The notes beneath the pieces are model-generated. The model did not search any database, had not been told where the DNA came from, and saw nothing but the letters and a program-made list of their open reading frames with translations. From positions 1-16,523 of the forward strand of contig JAVBKF010000159.1 of NCBI GenBank assembly GCA_031554215.1: 16,523 nt of DNA, read 5' to 3'. Positions 1 through 7,734 of the stretch are shown piece after piece. A program made the position numbers and the translations under genes. How positions within the stretch are numbered: the first letter of the stretch is position 1; each line of letters starts with the position of its first letter. The DNA is from JAVBKE01 sp031554215. Lineage in GTDB: Bacteria > Bacillota > Bacilli > JARBTR01.

Positions 1-137
1 AAGCTTAGAGAGAAATGTAATCTACATCACATTAAATTATAGAGATAAGATGGCGCGCCGTGTGCGGTGAAAGTCGCATGCACGGTGCAGAGCGGGGGAA
101 AATCTAGAGATTATATCAAAGGATTACCTATCGCTAT
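1..137 (+). mobile_element. Group II intron, 3' end (domains V and VI), partial
   Basis: Positions 55-88 match the 34-nt domain V of bacterial group II introns: a GCGCCG 5' arm (CGC in the catalytic-triad position), a GAAA tetraloop at 69-72, a two-base AT bulge at 78-79 and the closing CACGGTGC arm. Domain VI follows at about 89-135, with AGCG (91-94) pairing CGCT (132-135). A130 is the eighth base from the 3' end, where the lariat branch point is expected. The intron should end with the usual AY dinucleotide at 136-137, so exon 2 begins at T138. The intron lies on the same strand as the surface-protein gene, so splicing could restore that mRNA. The intron-encoded reverse transcriptase and 5' domains are upstream of the window. 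The domain V structure is seen directly; the exact splice site is inferred. Confidence 0.86.
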
Positions 138-3100
138 TGGAACACACTAAGACTTCACCACCTACAGGTAGCCCGAATGACGGTGGACGTATTTACGATA
201 ACAGGAAAATTGCCGCAGCTCTCTATTGGGGGTGGGGAGGTACTAACAATATCTTTACAGATAGGAATCAAGGCATTGTTGTGACTTCACTAGTGTTGTC
301 AGAACTATATACCGGTGTGCCGAAGGGAACCAATAAACCCGGTTACAAGGAACTGATGGCACATGCACAGGCGGAAGATGTTCCAGATGACACAATCTCA
401 TTTTCATCATCGTCTGTTAATAGTTCAATAGTTGGTAATGAGCAACGTTCAGAAACAATCATATTTAATGGTGATGTTACGAATACCGTATCTTTCATTC
501 TTCCAGCAGAAATTACTTTTGTTAATCAAACAACTGCTCAAACTCAAACGGGCGGTAGTGTGACGATTAAAGGTGGAGATTCATTTTATCTTTCAGCCCC
601 ATTAAGTTATGATTCTAATTATTATTCTGGTGAATTGAAAGGGAGCATGAAAGGGTATGCCCCCATTTTATACACAATGACAAATAGTAGCCTTCAAACA
701 TTAGTTAAAGGTGGACAGAGTGATTCACCGTCTCCAATCAGTTTCACGGTCCACTACGAAGCAAGGGAGGGCTGGATTGAGGTCAGTAAAGCTGGAAACA
801 ACACAGATCAATTCATTCAAGGCGCAACATATAACATCTTGGATTCTTCAGGTACAGTAGTCGATACGATAACAACAGGAGCGAACGGTAAAGCCAAGTC
901 AAAAGGACTAATGCCTGGAGATTACTCAGTAACAGAAGTAATCGCTCCACCTGGATACACGATAGATCAGACAGCTCAGAATGTGACGGTCATTCCAAAT
1001 GAAACTTCAGCATGTACTTTTACAAATAAAGTGGTACTTGGCCGTGTTAATCTTAAAAAAGAAGATACAAAAACAGGTTCAAAACCGCAAGGTAGTGCGA
1101 CATTAGTAGGTGCAAAATACGGAATCTATTCAGACGAGGTGTGTACTCAGTTAATCGAGGAATTAACAATCGGCTCAGACCTTACCGCCACTTCAAAGCC
1201 TTTTGAAATTGGTGCGAGTAGAACCGTGTATGTTAAAGAAACAAAGGCACCGACAGGGTATAACATTGATCCAACTGTTTATCCAGTCGTCTTGAGCCAA
1301 GAGGATGCTGTTACGGAAGTAGTCCTTGTGAATGAAATTGTGAAGGATGAAGTCATCACAGGAAATATTGAATTGCAAAAGTTCTATAGCGAAGCGGACG
1401 GGGAGAGTGCAATGCTCCATCCGGAACAAGGAGCAGAATTTACCGCATACGACGAAGCAACTGGTAAACAATACGGGGAGCCGGTAACCACTGATAAAAA
1501 TGGTCATGCTACATTTAATGCTCTGCCATATGGTTGGTATGTTATCAAGCAGACGAAAACGCCACCAGGGATGATTGAAGTGGATGACTTTCGTGTCAAT
1601 ATCAACGAAAATGGAACAACACAATACTATAATATGATCAATGCAAAGTTCACATCATTGGTCAAAATTATTAAGGTAGACGAGGAAACAGGTAGAACAA
1701 TTCCAGTAGCAAATACGACTTTCAAAATCAGAGACCTTGAAACTGGTGAGTGGGTAACACAAACAGTCAATTATCCAGCGCAAGTTGTTCTCGATGAGTT
1801 TAAAACGAATAGCCAAGGCGAGTTGATACTGCCATTGCCACTAGGCTACGGTGAGTATGAACTGCATGAAGTCGCTGCACCAAATGGCTATGTTCTGAGC
1901 AAAGAGCCTGTCAAATTTACGGTCAATGAACAGAATCAAACTGCAGGTGAAATCATTGAAGTGACATTTAGTGACAGGGCTCAGAAAGGAGTGGCAACAC
2001 TCACTAAAACAGGTGATACCTTGTCGGGAGCGGAGAAAGAAAAAACAAAATACGGCGATCAATATAACTTTATCTTTAATCAAAAAGCATTAAAAGATGC
2101 CGAGTTTGATTTTGTCGCAGCAGAAGATATACTCACACCGGATGGCACGGTTAGAGCGAAAAAAGGTGATGTGGTTGGACACGGTGTCACGGATAGTAAG
2201 GGACAAGTGAAATCACCGCAACTATATCTCGGACAGTACTATGCAGTGGAAACAAAAGCACCAGCAGGAATGGTTCTAACCGGGGAACAAATTCCTTTTG
2301 AATTGAAGTATGCTGGAGAGGAAGTAGCCATTACTTCTACTGCTGTCAGTGCGGAAAATGTCTTGCAGGAGTTGCAAATACTAATCAATAAATCTGAAGA
2401 ATCTGTCGCATATGAAAATGGACAAACTGTTGTCACAAGTACACCGTCAAATGGCAAGACATTTGGTGTGTTTGCACGTGATGCAATTTCAGTAGACGGT
2501 GAAGAAATTGTTCCCGCGAATGGATTACTGGCAGTGGCAACCACAAAAGAAGGTATTGCTCAAGTAAAAGACAAATTTCCAGAGGCAATGTACTATGTCA
2601 AAGAACTTGAAACAAGCAGTGCGCACGATTTAAATACGAACGAATATGATTTTGTTTTCGATGCGACGAATAATGCACCGATGGTGACAATTAATATTGC
2701 GGATGAAAATAACAAGCCGATCGAGAATAAATTGCATAAAGAAAAGCTGACCTTGAATAAGCAAAATGAGACGATACGCTATCCGGATGGTGGGTTTTCA
2801 GTCGATGGCAACACAGACAACACAGAATCAATTTATGTGCCTGGAAGCGGAACTGTCTTTGGTATTTACCAAGATGACAAGCTTGTGCAAACAATTATTA
2901 TTGGCGAAGATGGTACTGCCACAGTGGATTTGTACGTCGGGGAATATCAACTGCAAGAGTTGAAACCAAGCTCTAATATGGTTGACCGAAGCAATGAGGT
3001 GTGGAATATCACCGTATCCAAAAAAGGCATCGAAGTAACGGATTCAAATCATCAAGTAGTCGATCTTAAAAACGATAACGAATTAGTGGTCAAAAATTAT

Positions 3101-3847
3101 TTGCATAAAGAAAAGCTATCTATTAAAAAATTAAATGAGGTGCTAGAAAAGCAGGCAGATGAATGGCAATCACACTACGAGCCAACAGGAAAAGGCACCG
3201 AGTTTGAGTTATCTCAAAATGGTGATTTGATCAAGACCATTACGATGGATGAAAACAGTGCAGCTAAACTTGAATTGCCAATCGGAGAATACCAACTGAA
3301 AGAAGTTGCCGCAAGCACTGATGATTATGCTATCACAGATGAAAATTGGACGATCATTGTAACCAGCGATGGTTTAACGGTCACAGATTCAGGAGGAAAT
3401 ATAGTAGCACATGAAAATGAGGAACTAACAATCAAAAATAATTTAAAACAAGGCGAAGCTGAGATTTCTAAGCAAGAAGTGGGAGGCTCTGAAGAACTAC
3501 CAGGTGCCATTTTAAATGTAAAAGGTGAAGATGTAGATATCACTTGGGTTTCCACTAACGAGCCAAAGAAATTGCGCCTTAAAGATGGTAGCTATACATT
3601 AACTGAAACACTGCCGAACGATGGTTATGCGTTGAATACTGAGACGGTCACGTTTGAAGTAAAGGATGGAGAAACGACAAAAGTGGTTATGCATAACAAG
3701 CGATTACCAAAGGCAGCCGCAACACCATCAACTGGAGACCAGCCAACTGTTGAAATTGTTTTCGTTTTTTTACTAGGGATTTCTGCGTTCGTGTTGGTGG
3801 CGCTCGGTTTACGAAACAGAATGAAACAACAGACTATGAATAAATGA
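138..3847 (+). CDS. Sortase-anchored adhesin, 3' exon (thioester-type head remnant plus Cna-B/SpaA repeats), 5' partial
   Basis: This is the C-terminal ~1,236 residues (numbered from the TTG at 137) of a large cell-wall surface protein. Residues 1-60 carry PPTGS, GGRIYD and YWGWGG, typical of thioester-domain/SpaA-related adhesins; residues 60-210 form a second head domain. About nine Cna-B/SpaA-like Ig repeats follow, starting near residues 212, 302, 408, 506, 618, 747, 870, 993 and 1106. Most have the V-x-L-x-K opening and the YxxxE strand used for isopeptide bonds. T1196-P-S-T-G-D, a hydrophobic helix (about 1204-1225) and an RNRMK tail form the sorting signal. Residue 1 is not a real start: no ribosome site precedes it and the intron ends at 137, so the codon is split in phase 1. 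Repeat 3 has Gln472 in place of the usual Glu. Role: adhesion at the cell surface, ligand unknown. Confidence 0.9.
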
Positions 3848-4055
3848 TCTAGTAAACATGTTTAAGCGCTAATTTTTATTAGAATTCTTGAAAATGCAAA
3901 TACTTGTAAATAGGAAAGTAAAAAGCAAAATGTAGGAGAATAAGATGCTGAAAAATCATTACCATGAGGTTGGATTAGTGAATGTGTTATTTTCTTAGAG
4001 GCTCATGACACTAGTGAATGGAAGCTGTTTAAATATCTATATTAAGAAAAAATAA

Positions 4056-4302
4056 ACCATTATATCGAATGCTATTTCCCTTCCAAGTTCATTCAAATAT
4101 TTCTCTCCAGGCACTGCTAAAGGGTCTTTCTCCGCATATACAAAGTCTAATGAACCAACTGTAACTGATTTTGAAAATTACGATGCAATATTAAGCAGGT
4201 CATACAGCAAAATTTGCTACTGTTTCAAATATTAATTGGGAGCTGACAGCATGTGAATCTATTCTAACTAATTCCTACCCACTGAAAATGACAATGGGTT
4301 AG
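4056..4302 (+). pseudogene. Possible frameshifted gene remnant, unidentified
   Basis: After a TAA at 4053-4055, one frame stays open to 4235 and reads like protein (for example SLPSSFKYFSPGTAKGSF, then DFENYDAIL). A second frame opens at 4195 just as the first turns implausible. It continues as AGHTAKFATVSNINWELTA to a TAG at 4300-4302. One extra base near 4191-4195 would join the two into a product of about 80 residues. There is no start codon with a ribosome site and I do not recognise the family. Some of this could be chance in AT-rich DNA. Confidence 0.3.
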
Positions 4303-4485
4303 AAAGAGATACATGTGTTGTTCAGCTCATTAATCAATAAAGAAATTAATATTACTTGCAATCAGAAATTGTTTCATTTCTGTAGCCTAGCAAAGGGGTA
4401 GTAGTCATACATAGAAGTAAGAATATCTTATCAATTCAGAATGATACTGAAAAGAGCGAAAGTGACAAAGTTTCCAGTCAGATTT

Positions 4486-4749
4486 TCACCGCAGGCCTGC
4501 TACAACCAGTGCAATTTTGTCTTCAATTGTCCCAAGTGAAATCCTTTTGCTGTTTTTTGAAATCAACCACCATACCATCCGAAACAATCACCATTTAAAT
4601 TCAGGATAAACAAGGTTCTCACTGAGTTCAGTTAATCATTTGCCCATCCATTTTGCTAAAAACCTAAAGCCCTTTCCAATTGGATATGGTATAATTTTAA
4701 CGAGGTTTAAAGATCGTTCGTTAGCACAAAGCAATCGCTTTAATAAACA
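4486..4749 (-). pseudogene. Possible second gene remnant, minus strand, unidentified
   Basis: Read on the minus strand, consecutive short frames give protein-like text separated by stops and shifts: 38 open codons ending at 4636 (including KIIPYPIGKGFRFLAKWMGK), then ELSENLVYPEFKW in the same frame past that stop. A second frame from 4594 to 4523 includes SDGMVVDFKKQQKDF, and a third ends at 4486 with GTIEDKIALVVAGLR. This suggests a heavily decayed gene, but overlapping frames also give plausible text, so it is weak. No family was recognised. Confidence 0.2.
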
Positions 4750-4801
4750 TTTCTATCAGTCCACCAGTAGTTTTGAAATGTATTGACAGTTGCGATCGAT
4801 G

Positions 4802-4830
4802 TGTAAAATTGCCTAAATCGCATTTTTACA
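4802..4830. repeat. 29-bp inverted repeat
   Basis: TGTAAAATTGC (4802-4812) and GCATTTTTACA (4820-4830) are complementary at 10 of 11 positions around a 7-base centre. A TTGACA at 4783-4788 lies just upstream, with TAAAAT (4804-4809) 15 bases on, so the dyad would overlap the -10 of a short-spaced promoter. It could be an operator, a hairpin or a mobile-element end. No gene starts nearby; the next is at 5107. Confidence 0.5.
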
Positions 4831-4946
4831 AAATTATCAACCAGAAGCTTCTTAACATAAGCGGCCAAAAAGCTTGAAGTGAAGTACTGAGAACACCATC
4901 CTTTCGTCCAGATGGTATGGATTGTTTGTTCACTGGATAAACAGTC

Positions 4947-5044
4947 AAAACCACTTATTTAGGTGAGTGTTTTTATTTTGTACAAGGTATGCTAGCGGGG
5001 TGGACAAAAGAAACCGCGCTCTAAATAAACACTTAGTGGTTCTT
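4947..5044. repeat. Nested inverted repeats upstream of the lipoprotein gene
   Basis: The outer arms AACCACT...GAGTGTTTTTATTT (4949-4978) and AAATAAACACTTAGTGGTT (5023-5041) are complementary with internal gaps. Inside them AGCGGGGT (4994-5001) and ACCGCGCT (5013-5020) pair at 7 of 8 positions around an 11-base loop. The unit ends about 60 bases before the lipoprotein start. It could be a structured leader or a small non-autonomous element; no target duplication was identified. Confidence 0.4.
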
Positions 5045-5053
5045 AATCAATCG

Positions 5054-5082
5054 TTGTTAGAGCAGTATTTTGATAGTATCCA
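5054..5082 (+). promoter_or_regulatory. Weak candidate promoter of the lipoprotein gene
   Basis: TTGTTA (5054-5059) and TATCCA (5077-5082) are separated by 17 bases and lie 25 bases before the TTG start at 5107. Both hexamers deviate from consensus (about 4/6 and 3/6), so this is a positional guess. A strong ribosome site, AAAGGAGAG, follows at about 5092-5100. Confidence 0.28.
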
Positions 5083-5106
5083 CCTGCACTAAAAGGAGAG
5101 AAAGTC

Positions 5107-6129
5107 TTGAATAATAGAATTAAAAATATCATACTGCACATATTACCTATTCTCTTAATCCCTGTTTTACTTGCTGGATGCACTTTGGAGGAGCAAGATG
5201 ATACGCATATTCTGGCAAGTAAGGATAAAAATTTTGAACTGACTGTTCCCGATACTTGGACGTTAGTGAAAGATGAGATGAAGTCCGATTACTCGATAAT
5301 TGCATCGACCGAAAATGATGCAGAAGGTATTGTGTTTTGGGCACAAAGTAAGGAATATGTTGTCAACAATAATGGAGAAAAAATTTCATTTGATGAACTA
5401 TATAAAAAAATAGAAAAAAATATGTTTCCAGTAGCTGAGGTTGAAGAAATTTCTAAAGATCCAATTGATGACATGCAAACAATTTCTTACTGCATCCGTA
5501 CTGATGACAATTACTATTACGTTGTCTCAGTCATGGAAGATGAAATTAACTACTATGTCACTGCTTCCGGAACGGGTATTGAGAAAGACTTTGATGAAGA
5601 AAAGTTCCTTGAGATAAACAAAACACTTAATGTGAAAGAGACAGTAAGCCTAATTACTGACGAAAATGGAAAGGTGATTCTGAGCGAACCTCATGAGATT
5701 ACAAGTGAGGATGAAAAGCTGGCAATTACTGTTCCTAGTGGCTGGTCGGAGTATGATAAGAAAGTCAATCAGCATACACTTTTCTCTGCCATTGACCCGT
5801 TACAGAATAATCTTTGTTATGTGGATCAATACGCAAAAGGAGAAGTCACGGATGAGGACGAGGAAGAGATGTCTTTTGATGAAGTGATTGACTATCTTGA
5901 TGAACAATCAGAAATTGAGCCTGTTACAACCTGGGCAGAAATCGCGTCCGATCCTGTTTCTGGAAAGCCTGCGAAGACCTATGCGTTTTCAAATAGTACA
6001 GGTCACTTTGTGGGAACGATTGTTGAGGATGCAAACCATTACTATACTGTCGTTGTCGGAACGTCAGATGAAGCAGTTTACAATCAGGAAGTATACAAAG
6101 GCATCACAACAAGTTTAGAAATTAGATAG
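5107..6129 (+). CDS. Lipoprotein with two tandem PsbP/DcrB-like lobes, function unknown
   Basis: A 340-residue predicted lipoprotein. A basic N-terminus and hydrophobic stretch end in the lipobox LLAGC, with Cys25 the expected lipidated residue, so the mature protein should sit on the outer face of the membrane. The rest consists of two related halves. About 40-185 begins NFELTVPDTW and about 200-340 begins KLAITVPSGW; both then have an ISFDE/MSFDE segment and a tyrosine-rich YYV strand (NYYVTAS, HYYTVVV). This layout resembles PsbP/DcrB (DUF1795-like) lobes, although overall identity is low. The TTG start is chosen because AAAGGAGAG lies about six bases upstream and the signal peptide begins immediately. 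The lipoprotein pseudogene at 6632-7353 looks like a distant relative. No substrate or partner can be inferred. Confidence 0.85.
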   Translation: MNNRIKNIILHILPILLIPVLLAGCTLEEQDDTHILASKDKNFELTVPDTWTLVKDEMKSDYSIIASTENDAEGIVFWAQSKEYVVNNNGEKISFDELYKKIEKNMFPVAEVEEISKDPIDDMQTISYCIRTDDNYYYVVSVMEDEINYYVTASGTGIEKDFDEEKFLEINKTLNVKETVSLITDENGKVILSEPHEITSEDEKLAITVPSGWSEYDKKVNQHTLFSAIDPLQNNLCYVDQYAKGEVTDEDEEEMSFDEVIDYLDEQSEIEPVTTWAEIASDPVSGKPAKTYAFSNSTGHFVGTIVEDANHYYTVVVGTSDEAVYNQEVYKGITTSLEIR

Positions 6130-6280
6130 CTGGGCATTCTCATAGCTGGGGACCTTGCTGCCTAGCGTGGCACAGGATTCCCCTAGTCATGATCATTAAC
6201 GAGTTCCTTGTTAAGTTGCAAACACGCACAAAGTGAAGTATTCCGAGTCAAGATCTCCTTTGCGTAAGTCATCCTCACCA

Positions 6281-6568
6281 CTATAGAAATGCACGATAAA
6301 TAGAGTAAACGATGATGATATGTATAATGAAAAATAGCGGGAATCCAATTCGGAATTTGGCGTGCCTAGTTTTGTGGTTGAAAACGATCATTCCAAGAAC
6401 CCCTCCAAAGGCGCCACCTAGAAATGCGACTGTGCGTAAGGTCTTTTCTGGAATCCGAAACTGTTTTCTCTGTGCTTTATACTTGTCTAGCCCCATAAGC
6501 CCGAACAATAAGAGACTACTGATCGCCATCCAATAAACAGTTAATAACCATAAATCAATCTCATTCAA
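6281..6568 (-). CDS. DUF1294 family small membrane protein
   Basis: A 95-residue hydrophobic protein. The family signature is clear: a central DKYKAQRKQFRIPEKTL segment, then GGAFGGVLGM and FNHKTRHAKFRIGFP, flanked by an N-terminal membrane helix (about residues 5-25) and a C-terminal one (about 72-92). The family has no established function; some DUF1294 proteins carry an N-terminal nucleic-acid-binding domain, which is absent here. The frame is open back to a GTG at 6577, giving 98 residues. However, AGGAGTG in the mRNA sense begins three bases before that GTG and overlaps it. It lies six bases before the TTG at 6568, so I prefer the TTG. The gene stands alone, opposite in direction to the lipoprotein gene at 5107, with no clear terminator. 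Confidence 0.88.
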   Translation of the reverse strand: MNEIDLWLLTVYWMAISSLLLFGLMGLDKYKAQRKQFRIPEKTLRTVAFLGGAFGGVLGMIVFNHKTRHAKFRIGFPLFFIIHIIIVYSIYRAFL

Positions 6569-6631
6569 ATTTTTCACTCCTCTTCTTAAAAACAGTTAAA
6601 TGCTGTATCAATCAAACGAAGCATCGTCAGT

Positions 6632-7353
6632 TCAAACAATTAAAATTCCTTTACTGTTATTCAGCAAAAAGAGATCGGATCTAGTATTCTTTTCAAAGGT
6701 GATTGATGCAATCGTTTGATCAATCAGCGCTCGATCTTCATCTGTGAATGATGCAGCTAATGTAACAATATAGTCACCCTCTGCAATGACAATATAAGGC
6801 TGGTGGATCTTTACGCTCTCAGATTCAGCAACTATTGTCATCATATGAGCAGGTTTTCCGCCTATTTCTGTAGGAAGTACATCACTAAATTCTGCACTAG
6901 GCAGGCTCCTCATTAATCTATTTTTACAAGTTTGTAAATACGCTATTGAACTCAGTCTCACTTCAGGTTTCTCAACAATAATCTCAATGTTGGCGTTGTT
7001 TGGATCGAGTTCAGACAATGGTAACTTGCTAGAAAGGTAACCGGATACGCAGGGTATTTCCCTATTTCAAAGTTTTCTGCCGCATTTTTGTCTGTCTGCG
7101 GTTGTGGGTCGAGCTGTTGGGTCTTTGCGATTTCCTCAGTACCTTAGGAATACCCAATTTTCTGGGAAGGTCACTGCCATCCCAAGAAAGTTATTGGTTC
7201 GCATATTGTTTGTAATGGGTGGAACACTAATTTTGGGCTTGCTATCAGCTTGTTGTTTCTTGTCCTCAGTTTTTTCTCATCGGGTTCATTGCCGCATACA
7301 GAAAGGCCAAATATCACAGTGATACTCATTAGAAAAATGATTACTTTCTTCAT
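6632..7353 (-). pseudogene. Lipoprotein pseudogene (PsbP/DUF1795-like) with at least three frameshifts
   Basis: The minus strand starts at 7353 with a signal peptide (MKKVIIFLMSITVIFG, then LSVCG as lipobox). The frame breaks at a six-A run (plus-strand T7270-7275). The next frame continues with KKQQADSKPKISVPPIT and FLGMAVTFPENWVF until a stop at 7136-7138. A third frame continues with GTEEIAKTQQLDPQPQTDKN and ENFEIGKYPAYPVTF. A fourth, from about 7020, carries LSELDPNNANIEIIVEK and the conserved C-terminal part (GGKPAHMMTIVAES, YIVIAEGDYIVTLAASF, IASITFEK). Joined, this is a full lipoprotein of about 235 residues ending in a PsbP/DUF1795-like lobe. No ribosome site precedes 7353, which fits loss of function. 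The longest intact piece (128 residues, 6632-7018) could be mistaken for a gene but begins mid-domain. A -10-like TATACT lies upstream on the minus strand. Confidence 0.82.
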
Positions 7354-7663
7354 TTAATAGCGCCGCTGAAATCATTAAACAACAGTATAGCACGATTAAT
7401 TAGATAAGAAAATTGCTTTCACAGGTTAGAAACATGTCACTTGTTATCCTATTTCTCACAAAGAAATGAAGATGCCCAGTGCTGAAAACGTTCTCTGTCA
7501 ACAAAAATGATACTGGCAGTCAGTTTAATGGTTGGGAGCCAGAATACGATTTCAATAAAAGTACAAGATATTGTTATCATAAGCAGTGCAAATGCTGTTA
7601 ATGCCTAGGGACATCGATAGACCCAAATGTGAAAGCGCAGAAGAAATTTATTTAAAATTGCTA
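7354..7663. other. Intergenic region upstream of upp with a short coding remnant
   Basis: This stretch separates the lipoprotein pseudogene (transcribed leftwards) from upp (rightwards). The first 115 bases are AT-rich with no gene. Positions 7470-7608 contain a frameshifted protein-like fragment, listed separately. From 7609 to the upp promoter I see nothing recognisable: no riboswitch, PyrR-type binding loop or terminator was found. Confidence 0.5.
7470..7608 (+). pseudogene. Short frameshifted coding remnant, unidentified
   Basis: From 7479 one frame reads VLKTFSVNKNDTGSQF then NGWEPEYDFNKST. After about 7563 another frame continues as QDIVIISSANAVNA to a TAG at 7606-7608. A single-base shift would join them. 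There is no start codon with a ribosome site. The composition is protein-like, but the fragment is only about 46 codons and the family is unknown. Confidence 0.25.
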
Positions 7664-7692
7664 TTGGATTTTCTGACACTTTTCTGTATAAT
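7664..7692 (+). promoter_or_regulatory. Promoter of upp (sigma-A type)
   Basis: TTGGAT (7664-7669) and a perfect TATAAT (7687-7692) are 17 bases apart. Transcription would start around 7699, giving a leader of about 35 bases that contains the ribosome site GGAGGGG (7722-7728). The leader is too short for an attenuator. Confidence 0.72.
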
Positions 7693-7734
7693 TAATAGGA
7701 TTTAGATTCAAATAAAGATGTGGAGGGGTTTTAA

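Larger units (their letters stand above)
3848..5106. other. Gene-poor, eroded intergenic region
   Basis: About 1.26 kb separates the adhesin from the lipoprotein gene, with no intact gene. The palindrome TAAACATGTTTA (3853-3864) and a weak CTAAT/ATTAG hairpin (3869-3882) follow the adhesin stop, but there is no convincing terminator. A ribosome-site-like TAGGAGA before ATG at about 3944 opens only 17 codons. Frameshifted protein-like stretches occur on the plus strand (4056-4302) and the minus strand (about 4486-4749). An extended -10 sequence (TG at 4687-4688, TATAAT at 4690-4695) and a TTGACA (4783-4788) have no obvious gene. Two inverted-repeat structures lie at 4802-4830 and about 4947-5044. 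The picture is of decayed genes. Confidence 0.6.

Noticed and set aside
3869..3882. CTAAT-TTTT-ATTAG hairpin as terminator of the adhesin gene
   Set aside because: The stem is only five mostly A-T pairs and no T-run follows.
3944..3997. A 17-codon peptide after TAGGAGA
   Set aside because: Too short to support as a gene without comparison; it may be the start of a decayed frame.
4386..4598. A 70-codon plus-strand open frame
   Set aside because: It has no start with a ribosome site. The opposite strand gives more protein-like text over the same bases, so it may be a shadow.
4998..5018. GGGTGG...ACCGCG resembling a T-box sequence
   Set aside because: In real T-boxes the motif is contiguous (GGGTGGNACCGCG). 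Here several extra bases interrupt it, no terminator follows, and the downstream gene is a lipoprotein rather than an amino-acid gene.
6632..7018. A 128-codon minus-strand frame as an independent gene
   Set aside because: It starts in the middle of a domain and its upstream coding continues in other frames, so it is part of the lipoprotein pseudogene.
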